Source of the DNA: Paenibacillus sp. LS1
Lineage (GTDB): Bacteria; Bacillota; Bacilli; Paenibacillales; Paenibacillaceae
Direction: 5' to 3'
NCBI RefSeq assembly: GCF_026013365.1
Contig: NZ_JAPDOE010000004.1
Span: 124,001 to 188,000 of the forward strand
Length of the DNA stretch: 64,000 bases
Shown here: positions 53,589 through 61,492 of the stretch, piece by piece
Position numbering within the stretch: the stretch's first letter is position 1
How the letters are laid out: each line of letters starts with the position of its first letter
The notes under the pieces: model-generated
Told to the model about the DNA's origin: nothing
The model's database searches: none
The model's input: the letters and a program-made list of their open reading frames with translations, nothing else
Position numbers and translations under genes: made by a program

Positions 53589-53998
53589 TTCCACAGGGTG
53601 CGCAGATTAGCGCAGAAGATCAGGAAGAGGCTGCTGTGCTTCCAAGTCTGACGTATGTGTTTCAAGCTTCAGGACAGCGAATTGGAAGACTGCAACTGGA
53701 TGGAAAAGATGCGGTAAAACAGGCGGTGTACAAAGCGTTGTCTACACGCCGCTACGAGCATCTAATCTATTCCTCGGACTACGGCATGGAATGGTCCTGG
53801 GAAGGAATGGCCGGGAGATCCATGGTTGAATCGGAACTGGAACGCTGGATTCGCGAAGCATTGCTTCCGGATGATCGAATTTCGGATGTAACCGAGTTCG
53901 ATTTTGTCCACGAGGCCGATGGAGTGCGGGTATCTTTTACCGTGGAAACAGATTTTGGCAGCTTCAGGGAGGAGACGGAGGTGAACATGGATGTATGA
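53585..53998 (+). CDS. xkdS: module B: gp25-like baseplate wedge protein (DUF2634)
   Basis: 137 aa. YVFQASGQRIGRLQLDGKDAVKQAVYKALSTRRYEHLIYSSDYGMEW is the DUF2634 core. Overlaps both neighbours by a few bases. Confidence 0.88.
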   Translation: MIPQGAQISAEDQEEAAVLPSLTYVFQASGQRIGRLQLDGKDAVKQAVYKALSTRRYEHLIYSSDYGMEWSWEGMAGRSMVESELERWIREALLPDDRISDVTEFDFVHEADGVRVSFTVETDFGSFREETEVNMDV

Positions 53999-55049
53999 AG
54001 AGCAGACGTTTGAAGTTATTTTAAACCGAATGCTGGATAGGGTACCAGATGGTGTGGATAAACGTGAAGGCAGCATTATCTATGACGCGCTTGCGCCAGC
54101 AGCTGCGGAAATGGCTCAGATGTATATCGAGCTGGATGTGAACGCCAATCTGAAGTTTGCAGATACAGCTTCCGGAGAGTATCTGGATCGCGCGGTGGCT
54201 TGGTCTGGTACTAGTCGGAAAGCGGCCACGAAGGCACGTTGGGTTGGCAGTTTCCGAGATAACGAAGGGAGGCCTGTTGAAGTTCCTTTGGAGAGTCGTT
54301 TTTCTACGGGGGATCGGGTGTACGTTATTGTGGAGCGCATCGCGGCAGGGCGATATGTGTTGGAATGTGAGGTCGCGGGAGCGGAAGGAAATGAATATAC
54401 GGGGGCGCTGCTGCCTATCGATTATATTGCTGGCTTGACGACGGTTGAATTGACACAGTTGTTGGTTCCTGGCGAAGACGAGGAAACGGATCAGGCCTTA
54501 TATGATCGCTATCAGGACAAAGTTTCTCGTCCGGTCACGAGTGCGAACAAATATCAGTATGAGCTATGGGCACGGGAAAACTCCGGTGTGGGCAAAGCAA
54601 AAGCTTTTCCACTGTGGGATGGTCCGGGTACTGTCAAAGTGGCATTGCTGAATAATGAAATGCAAACACCTGCTGAGGCGGTCATTAAGGCGGTGCAGGA
54701 GTATATCGATCCATCCCAGGATGGAATGGGCGAAGGTGCTGCTCCAATTGGACCCGTGGTCACAGTGGTGGGAGCAGAAGAAGTACCTATTGATGTGGAG
54801 GTACAGGTCACGCTTGCTTCTGGTTCAACGTACGAGGGCGTGAAGACACTGATTGAAACGGGAGTTACGGCGTATCTGAAAGAACTGGCGTTTGCCGATC
54901 CGTTGGTTCGTTGGACACGGATTGCGAATGTCATTCTGGATATCCCGCCAGTGATCGATTATAGCGATCTGCTGGTGAATGGTGGGATGTCCAATCTGGA
55001 GATCGCCCCCGGCGCAGTAGCTGTTCTTGGGACGGTGAAGGTGACATGA
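53991..55049 (+). CDS. xkdT: module B: baseplate J-like wedge protein
   Basis: 352 aa, GGAGGTG seven bases before the ATG. EQTFEVILNRMLDRVPDGVDKREGSIIYDALAPAA and SANKYQYELWARENSGVGKAKAFPLWDGPGTV match module A position by position; the last 130 residues are the most conserved part between the modules. Confidence 0.93.
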   Translation: MYEEQTFEVILNRMLDRVPDGVDKREGSIIYDALAPAAAEMAQMYIELDVNANLKFADTASGEYLDRAVAWSGTSRKAATKARWVGSFRDNEGRPVEVPLESRFSTGDRVYVIVERIAAGRYVLECEVAGAEGNEYTGALLPIDYIAGLTTVELTQLLVPGEDEETDQALYDRYQDKVSRPVTSANKYQYELWARENSGVGKAKAFPLWDGPGTVKVALLNNEMQTPAEAVIKAVQEYIDPSQDGMGEGAAPIGPVVTVVGAEEVPIDVEVQVTLASGSTYEGVKTLIETGVTAYLKELAFADPLVRWTRIANVILDIPPVIDYSDLLVNGGMSNLEIAPGAVAVLGTVKVT

Positions 55050-55591
55050 GTAAAGCGGACGTATTAATGACTCTTTTGCCCCCGTTGTATGAAAATGTGC
55101 TGGAGATGCAGCTTCTTACAGAGACCGAAGGTGTTGAACTGGACAAGCTTACGGTGGGTTTGGAAAGTGTGCTGGACCAATTCTACCCGGAGTCTGCGAC
55201 CTGGGCATTGGAATGTTATGAGCGGGATCTACAGATTCCGACGAATCAAGCCAAGCCGGATGATCAGCGGAGATCCGTAATCATTTCCAAAATGCGCGGC
55301 AGTGGCAAAGTCTCCGGTTCGATGCTCAAGAACGTGGCGCAGGCCTACGAAAGTGGCGGGATTGATGTATCCGTGTCGCCTGAGGAATACTTGATCGGAA
55401 TCCGCTTCATCGACACATGGGGCTTGCCGCCCAATCTGGACGATCTGAAGGCAGCGATTGAGGATATTAAACCAGCACATATGACCGTGGACTATCGTCT
55501 GCGGTATTTGACGATTGCGGAGGTTGAAAGCATGACGCTGGAGGAGATCGAACAGACTCGGCAGGATAAATTTGCAGGAGGTGGAGCTTAA
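55046..55591 (+). CDS. xkdU: module B: DUF2313 (YmfQ/XkdU-like) baseplate protein
   Basis: 181 aa, ATGA-coupled to xkdT. WALECYERDLQIPTNQAKPDDQRRSVIISKMRG and DTWGLPPNLDDLKAAIEDIKPAHMTVDYRLRYL parallel module A closely. Stop overlaps the fibre ATG. Confidence 0.88.
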   Translation: MSKADVLMTLLPPLYENVLEMQLLTETEGVELDKLTVGLESVLDQFYPESATWALECYERDLQIPTNQAKPDDQRRSVIISKMRGSGKVSGSMLKNVAQAYESGGIDVSVSPEEYLIGIRFIDTWGLPPNLDDLKAAIEDIKPAHMTVDYRLRYLTIAEVESMTLEEIEQTRQDKFAGGGA

Positions 55592-57337
55592 ATGAATGAA
55601 CCAAAAACACCGAATTTGGGTTTGAATAAAATTGATCGTTCCTCGCCATCAACGACCTATTTTGATCTGGACAAGTATCTGGATCAGAACTGGGAGAAGG
55701 TTGATGAGGGTGTTGCGACTAAGCAAGATTTAGAGGAACTTCGTGAAGCGGTAGGGGATATAGATGTTCCCGATGCGTCTTTGACGCAGAAGGGTAAGGT
55801 GCAGTTGTCTAGTAGGACGGATGGATCGTCTGAGACAGTGGCTGCCACAGAAAAGGCTATAAATGATGCGAGAATGGCAGCAATCCTAACAAGTTTGCCA
55901 AGATCAGGTGGCGAACTGACTGGACCAGTACGCATAAGCAATTGGGGCGAGGTCAGTGCTAGTAGCGGGGGATATGTCCTATATGGCCATAACTGTTATT
56001 TGGATACGGCTGGCGTTGTATATCGTTACCGAAATACCCACGCGACAATGGGAGCTAGGGGCATTGTTTTTAGAATTGGTACAGGTTTGGAGGGGGCGTG
56101 GATGTTCGATATGGGCGCAATTTCCACGACAGCGGGTGCATCATTTGTACCGACACTCAAGCGTTTACTCAATACGGATGACTACAGCGCTATTGTACAG
56201 GATTACATCCGGCAACCAGGATATGCTGTGACAACTGGTGCAGCAACGGCTTATGTCGTTACGCTCAGTCCTGCTCCAACTTCGCTACCGGATGGATTCG
56301 CAATTACTATCGTGCCACATGTTGATAATGGCGCAACGCCAACACTTAATATTAACGGTATTGGTGTGGTGGCGCTCAAGGACCAAAAAGGTGTAGCGTA
56401 TGCTGCTGGTAAGCTGTTAGCAGGACGACCTTATACGTTTAGAAAAGTTGGAGCGGATTTTTTAGCCGATAGCGGGTCGAGTAATGGTACAGCTCAACCC
56501 GCGCAAGTATTAGCTGGAGCAACATTTGACAATGAGAACGGGGACCAGATCGGAACCATGCCCGATAACGGAGCATTGGGTACACTCATCCCAGGAACTT
56601 CTAACCAAACTATTCCACAGGGATATACGTCCGGAGGGACTATTTTAGGGGATACTGATTTGATTGCATCTAATATCAAAAGCGGAGTTAATATCTTCGG
56701 AATAGTTGGGAACGCAAATACGTTTGCTCAGGCGGACATCGCGTGGACCATGGCTAATATGCCAGCGGATACATCTAATTTAAATATCAAGGTTGACGGC
56801 AGGCCATATATTGATTCTGATGGCAACATACTTTCAGCTTCAATTGCTTCAACTACTAGTATGTTAATAACTAAATTCAATAAAAATGGTACTCTCTTAT
56901 CGTCATTATCCGTTACAATCAGCGGATATAGCAGCCCAACTACAGGAAGGACATTTGCAAGCAAGAATGGTATTTTACAATCCAACAGATTTTTTGCATA
57001 CACGGGAACAATGCTGATCTCGTCATTATCTAGTCCTGCCGGGTTCTTATTGGCGGCGTGCATCTGGAACCAAAGTCTTGGTAAATTGTATAGGGTGTAT
57101 GATAATACCAGTACTGTATCTGTTTATGAAGGCGTATATACGGAAGTCGCTAGGGTAACATCTGTATCTGCTGAATCTCAGGCTTTTTTGATCAATGATG
57201 ATCTTATAATGTTCGGTGGATCTGCATCAATGGGAACTATATCATTTAACGGTTCAACGTGGGCAGTCACCTACAGCAAAACGATTTCAAACAAAGATAT
57301 TTACCGAATGTTGATTAATGCTTTGATGAATAGATAA
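55592..57337 (+). CDS. module B: tail fibre / receptor-binding protein
   Basis: 581 aa, AGGAGGTGGAGC upstream. N-terminal anchor NLGLNKIDRSSPSTTYFDLDK and the shaft block KGKVQLSSRTDGSSETVAATEKAINDAR, shared with module A. Then a strand-rich region (about 110-280), a glycine-rich repeat typical of fibres (GTMPDNGALGTLIPGT, GYTSGGTILGD, NIKSGVNIFGIVGN, about 310-375), and a unique Ser/Thr-rich tip. Tip differs completely from module A, so a different target receptor is expected. Confidence 0.82.
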   Translation: MNEPKTPNLGLNKIDRSSPSTTYFDLDKYLDQNWEKVDEGVATKQDLEELREAVGDIDVPDASLTQKGKVQLSSRTDGSSETVAATEKAINDARMAAILTSLPRSGGELTGPVRISNWGEVSASSGGYVLYGHNCYLDTAGVVYRYRNTHATMGARGIVFRIGTGLEGAWMFDMGAISTTAGASFVPTLKRLLNTDDYSAIVQDYIRQPGYAVTTGAATAYVVTLSPAPTSLPDGFAITIVPHVDNGATPTLNINGIGVVALKDQKGVAYAAGKLLAGRPYTFRKVGADFLADSGSSNGTAQPAQVLAGATFDNENGDQIGTMPDNGALGTLIPGTSNQTIPQGYTSGGTILGDTDLIASNIKSGVNIFGIVGNANTFAQADIAWTMANMPADTSNLNIKVDGRPYIDSDGNILSASIASTTSMLITKFNKNGTLLSSLSVTISGYSSPTTGRTFASKNGILQSNRFFAYTGTMLISSLSSPAGFLLAACIWNQSLGKLYRVYDNTSTVSVYEGVYTEVARVTSVSAESQAFLINDDLIMFGGSASMGTISFNGSTWAVTYSKTISNKDIYRMLINALMNR

Positions 57338-57353
57338 TAGGGAGGATATTATC

Positions 57354-57686
57354 ATGGTGTATTTAAAGATTGTTAATATTGTAAGTAATAATGGAGTTAT
57401 TGATTACAAGGGACTGAATATAGATTTATTCGTTCCAGGCTCACAGGTATATCCGTTGTCTGGAAATTATTGCTTGCTGGGAACAACACAAGAAGTAGTT
57501 GTAGGATTCCACGAGGATGTTATCGTGCTGACCGCCGAAGATTATGAGTCCTTGAAGAACGAATTTATTACTTCTCAGCCCGTGCTGATGGATTACGAAA
57601 AAGAAATTCGACAATTGAAAGATGAGAATTTAGAATTGCAGATGGCTTTAATAGAAATTCACTCTATGCTATTGGAGGTGAAGTAG
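57354..57686 (+). CDS. module B: small protein after the fibre
   Basis: 110 aa, GGGAGGATATTATC before the ATG. A strand-rich N-terminal part, then a coiled-coil end (DYEKEIRQLKDENLELQMALIEIHSMLL). Sits where PBSX has XkdW/X. Module A has no counterpart. Possibly a fibre assembly factor or cap; family not recognised. Confidence 0.65.
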   Translation: MVYLKIVNIVSNNGVIDYKGLNIDLFVPGSQVYPLSGNYCLLGTTQEVVVGFHEDVIVLTAEDYESLKNEFITSQPVLMDYEKEIRQLKDENLELQMALIEIHSMLLEVK

Positions 57687-57690
57687 TACG

Positions 57691-57822
57691 ATGGTAAAAA
57701 TTTATGTTCGCTTAATTCAAAAAGGAGCAATTACTATTAAAGACGTCCCGTTACAAAACCGGACCGAAGTATTGGCGGTGCTTGCTGCTCTTGATTTAGA
57801 TCAAAGCGGGAATATCTTGTGA
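57691..57822 (+). CDS. 43-aa CD1375/XkdX-like protein
   Basis: ATG 57691 with GGAGGTG upstream, TGA 57820-57822. The peptide KIYVRLIQKGAITIKDVPLQNRTEVLAVLA has the pattern of the tiny CD1375-type proteins found at the end of tail operons (I-x-L-I-x-K-G-x-x-T-I-x-D-V-P). A terminator follows within four bases. Confidence 0.7.
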   Translation: MVKIYVRLIQKGAITIKDVPLQNRTEVLAVLAALDLDQSGNIL

Positions 57823-57825
57823 CAG

Positions 57826-57852
57826 GCGTTCCGACATCGGAACGCTATTTTT
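57826..57852 (+). terminator. terminator ending the structural tail genes
   Basis: GCGTTCCGA (57826-57834) pairs perfectly with TCGGAACGC (57837-57845), followed by TATTTTTT. Confidence 0.9.
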
Positions 57853-57929
57853 TATGGAGATGTGAGGACCAGGTTTAACCAAGGAACTTTTAACCTCAAG
57901 GCCTTTAACCCAAATTTCCCTATTCGTCT

Positions 57930-58349
57930 TTGACCGGGCAGTTGCAGACATATCAGGATCTGCTTAGCTTCTGTAACGATGGAAATGACGGATTCGGAGT
58001 AGCTGGGGATTTTGTCCCTGCAATCTCATTCGCACCATCATGTATGTATCTGCTGAACCGAGGGAATTTCATTCTGGAGATCACCAAACGGGTTTTGATT
58101 GATGTTGGTTTCGGTGCAGTCGCTAAAGGGAGGCGGTCCCATGTGGAGTTCTTTGAATTCATGAGACCTTTAAACCAGGCGATCAAGTTGTCTTTATTGA
58201 ATGAGTTGTGTATGCCTAATATGACAATGAAAGTATTTGATAAAAATATCCATCGTGTTAGCAAATTGGTAGATATTCCATATGTCCAACGAAGAAGACG
58301 TATAAAAAGCGATTATGAGGTAACCTCTTTGTCCAATGATCTCGGATGA
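57930..58349 (+). CDS. doubtful ORF between tail and lysis genes
   Basis: 139 codons from a TTG with no ribosome site. No family recognised; sequence such as LNRGNFILEITKRVLIDVGFGAVAKGRR does not look random but no domain is clear. A terminator follows at 58374, which favours some transcript. Could be a remnant of a lost gene. Confidence 0.25.
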   Translation: MTGQLQTYQDLLSFCNDGNDGFGVAGDFVPAISFAPSCMYLLNRGNFILEITKRVLIDVGFGAVAKGRRSHVEFFEFMRPLNQAIKLSLLNELCMPNMTMKVFDKNIHRVSKLVDIPYVQRRRRIKSDYEVTSLSNDLG

Positions 58350-58373
58350 TTATTGCGAAAATAGAAATAACGA

Positions 58374-58407
58374 CCACGTTTAAGATAAGCGTGGCCAATT
58401 TTTTTGT
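58374..58407 (+). terminator. rho-independent terminator
   Basis: CCACG (58374-58378) pairs with CGTGG (58390-58394), extended by TTTA/TAAG pairs, and runs into seven T. The following 58408-58740 holds no gene I can support. Confidence 0.7.
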
Positions 58408-58763
58408 TTTTAGTCTTGGAGCCGATCCGATCCCGTGATGGGCAGAAGCTTATGGCTTCAATTTATTGCAACCATATCCTTATAAACTGAATGATTTAAA
58501 TTTCCGTTTATTTGTACATTAATTAAGCTTATGGCGTACACATAAACGGACTGACCGAATTGATAAGAAAAGCTACTGATGATGCATTTAGTTTCGTTTT
58601 CATGTACGAATATGGGATAGGGCCTGATAATTTTGTAATTAGTCTTCGGGCGCAAAATTGTACAGGGCACTCACTTGAGTAATGCTCATATTTAAGATGA
58701 TTGATAAGCTTAAAACGAATCAGCCCCCAATAAATTGATGTGCATGAAAAAGGAGGTGAAACC

Positions 58764-59261
58764 ATGGAACGATGGGACACCCTATGGAAATGGGGAATTG
58801 CACTCATGAGCAGCTCAGTAACCTACTTCTTCGGAGGCTGGTCAGGCGTGCTGGGCGTATTGCTCGTTTTCGTCATCCTCGATTACCTAACGGGCATCGC
58901 AGCGGCGGGTATGAGTGGCAAGTTAGAAAGTAATGTCGGCATGTTCGGCATTGCGCGGAAGGTATTTATATTTGCAATGGTATCGGTGGCTCATCTGGTG
59001 GACGGTGTTCTGGGAGACGGACATTTGTTCAGGGATGCGGTCGCCTTTTTTTATATCGCAAACGAGTTGTTGTCCATTATCGAAAACGGGGGCAAGTTGG
59101 GCGCTCCGATTCCGCCTGTGATTCGGCAAGCCATTGAAGTGCTTAAAGGGAAAGGGGGATCCGGGGGGATCTCAGGTAACTATACTCCTGATTCCAGAGA
59201 ATCTTTTGTACAGTCAGATCATGAGGACGTTGATCAACAGATTAGAGATGAAACGAAGTAA
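58764..59261 (+). CDS. phage holin (TcdE/phage_holin_4 type)
   Basis: 165 aa, AGGAGGTGAAACC before the ATG. Three or so hydrophobic segments, with the family motif VFVILDYLTGIAAAGMSGKLESNVGMFGIARKV, and AVAFFYIANELLSIIENG. The charged tail is longer than usual. Would permeabilise the membrane so the lysozyme downstream reaches the wall and the particles are freed. Confidence 0.9.
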   Translation: MERWDTLWKWGIALMSSSVTYFFGGWSGVLGVLLVFVILDYLTGIAAAGMSGKLESNVGMFGIARKVFIFAMVSVAHLVDGVLGDGHLFRDAVAFFYIANELLSIIENGGKLGAPIPPVIRQAIEVLKGKGGSGGISGNYTPDSRESFVQSDHEDVDQQIRDETK

Positions 59262-59346
59262 AGGCTCAGTATTCATTCAAAATTGTCCTGTGGCAAGATA
59301 TAGAGCACTACAGAGTCGAAATTCTGCACCATTAGCCTACAAGTAG

Positions 59347-59480
59347 TGAAAGAGACGGAATCGATTCTGAAGAAGCGGAGCGGTCGCCTTTGTCTCTAAA
59401 TTTTCACCATTAGAATAATAAATCATAAAAATTTGGAGACAACAGCGATCATAAGAACGATCCGTATCTGGAACGGTCGC
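59347..59480 (+). repeat. dispersed foldable repeat, copy G
   Basis: Matches copy B: GAGACGGAATCGATTCTGAA, GAAGCGGAGCGGTCGCC, then a long hairpin with changed arms (TGTCTCTAAATTT / AAATTTGGAGACA), ACAGCGATCATAAGAACGATCC. The hairpin bases differ from other copies on both arms together. The rest of the 59262-59746 gap shows no gene. Confidence 0.7.
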
Positions 59481-59746
59481 GTACCGGCTTGATATGTTTT
59501 CCTAAGATGATAGATACTCATTGAACATAGCTATTACCATCAACAAGGGACACGCACACAAGCAACCCCTGATCCAACCGCATTAACTATAGGAGTATTT
59601 TGCATCAATCCAGAGAGTGACATCCAATCAGCAATGTATAATCAGAATGCTTTAGTCTGTCTATACTTGTACCCGGGAACGCTTGAATCGAATGATGTAA
59701 AATGCTGATACAAACGGCAATTTGCCGCATAAAGGGTGTGAGAAAC

Positions 59747-60694
59747 ATGCAAACGAGAAGTCCAGGCAACACACAGGGCATTGACGTCTCCCGGTACCAA
59801 GGCAATATTGACTGGGCCAAAGTGAAGGCAAGTGGCATGACATTTGTATTTATCAAGGCAACCGAGGGACAGACGTATACCGATCCCAATTATCAGAAAA
59901 ATGTAACAGGTGCACTGGCGGCGGGCATGCTGGTGGGTACGTACCATTTCTTCCGGGCGACATCGACCGATGGTGCCAAGGCAGAAGCGGCACATTACGC
60001 CAATACACTTAACAAAGTGGGAGGCGCCAAAGCGTTACAACTTCCACCCGTCATGGACTACGAGAACAACCCCGGCAACCTGAGCAAAGCGCAGATGAAT
60101 ACAGTTGCCAAAGCCTTTTTAACCGAATTACAACGTCTGACAGGTGTAAAACCGATCATATACACGGGCAATTCATTTGCCGGGAATTTTGACACATCAC
60201 TCAGCTCATATGATCTGTGGATCGCGCGTTACAGCAACACCCGTGTACCGGACGACCAGCCGGCATGGAAGCGTTGGACGTTCTGGCAGTATACGGATTC
60301 AGGCAAAGTGAATGGCATTAGCGGCAACGTGGATATGAATGAATTCGAGGGAACAGCGGCACAGCTCAGAGCAAGATACGCGGCAGCCACTCCAAAACCA
60401 CCGGAGCCATCCAATCCAATGAATCCAAGTCATCCGAATCCACCAACCGTACCACCGAAAGGGGGCGAACCGATGACAGCCGAAGAGAAAGCAGCATTTG
60501 ACGCGCTCAAATCCCAGGTTGATAAACTGCAGGCGCGTCAGCAAATGGAAGTTCCAGTATGGGCGAAAGCAGCTGTGGATGCAGCACTTGCATATGACAC
60601 CAAAAATCCATTGTTCAGCATCGATAATGGGGCGAGTTATGATTTTTACCGTTTTATCACCGTGATGCATCGCAGAGGTTTGTTTAAAAAGTGA
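59747..60694 (+). CDS. GH25 lysozyme (endolysin)
   Basis: 315 aa. The GH25 domain starts GIDVSRYQGNIDWAKVK, with FIKATEG, GTYHFF and catalytic Asp/Glu in VMDYENN; DLWIARY and WQYTDSG near 175-200. Then a Pro-rich linker, a short helical piece and a C-terminal domain (VPVWAKAAVDAALAYDT..SYDFYRFITVMHRRGLFKK) common in Paenibacillus phage lysins. No signal peptide, so it relies on the holin. ATG 59747 chosen for AAAGGGTGTGAG; the upstream in-frame start has none. Confidence 0.92.
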   Translation: MQTRSPGNTQGIDVSRYQGNIDWAKVKASGMTFVFIKATEGQTYTDPNYQKNVTGALAAGMLVGTYHFFRATSTDGAKAEAAHYANTLNKVGGAKALQLPPVMDYENNPGNLSKAQMNTVAKAFLTELQRLTGVKPIIYTGNSFAGNFDTSLSSYDLWIARYSNTRVPDDQPAWKRWTFWQYTDSGKVNGISGNVDMNEFEGTAAQLRARYAAATPKPPEPSNPMNPSHPNPPTVPPKGGEPMTAEEKAAFDALKSQVDKLQARQQMEVPVWAKAAVDAALAYDTKNPLFSIDNGASYDFYRFITVMHRRGLFKK

Positions 60695-60748
60695 GCTGAT
60701 TCTTGGCAAATGACAGGTTGATTTTATCTCAATGTGGATGGAATGGAG

Positions 60749-60791
60749 AAGGGACACGGGACGCTTTTTGTCGAACTGTGTTCCTTTTTTG
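60749..60791 (+). terminator. terminator after the lysozyme gene
   Basis: GGGACAC (60751-60757) pairs with GTGTTCC (one wobble) and runs into six T. The following 60792-61492 is gene-free; I see no clear promoter or repeat in it. Confidence 0.7.
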
Positions 60792-61492
60792 TGTTTTGTG
60801 TAAGTAATACTAACGCATATAATAAAGTTGAAGACTTATGTCTGTAAATCCCTTGTCTAATTGATTAATGTGATGTAAAGTAAGTTACACGAAATTGTTT
60901 TTCACTACGGTTTATTTACACAATCCTCCTCATCATGACAAAACCATAACATACGAAGTTATTGTAATGTCTCCCGTTGTACAATCCAACATCTCAAGAT
61001 GACTCGCTCATACGTTTTACACATCCAATCTGCAATTGAAAGCCACCGTATTAAACAACTTACACGATTCATCAAACAACCTAGCCTATGTTGAGTTTCT
61101 TTCATCCGTATTTTCGATCTTCCGACTTAAATTTACACATACCAGTTCGTACCCATTCGCTGTTGCTTATTGACCTAAGTTCAAATAAAACGCAACACCT
61201 CCATAGGATCCATCTCAGAAGATACATAGTTGAACGGTTTCTTTTTCTATAAAAGTAATCAAACAACGTCCTCAATCCATGTGCACGATATGATATTTAC
61301 CTGTATTCCATACGCATCCCATGCTGTTTTTACATTTCATATACATGGATTACTTTTCCCAGAACATTAATTCAGGTATCGCAGGCATCTAAAGCCTTTT
61401 ATATGATACATAGCACCAAACCGATTGCCAACATTGGAGATCTTTCATGCCAGCATCACACACATTATGAGACAGGGAAGGGTGTTGTACGT

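Noticed and set aside
10062..59480. Dispersed foldable repeats as retron RNA or CRISPR
   Set aside because: No reverse transcriptase or cas gene is nearby, copies are far apart, and spacing is irregular.
34088..60694. Complete PBSX-like or temperate prophage
   Set aside because: No terminase, portal, capsid, head-tail connector, integrase, replication genes or attachment sites are visible in the window.
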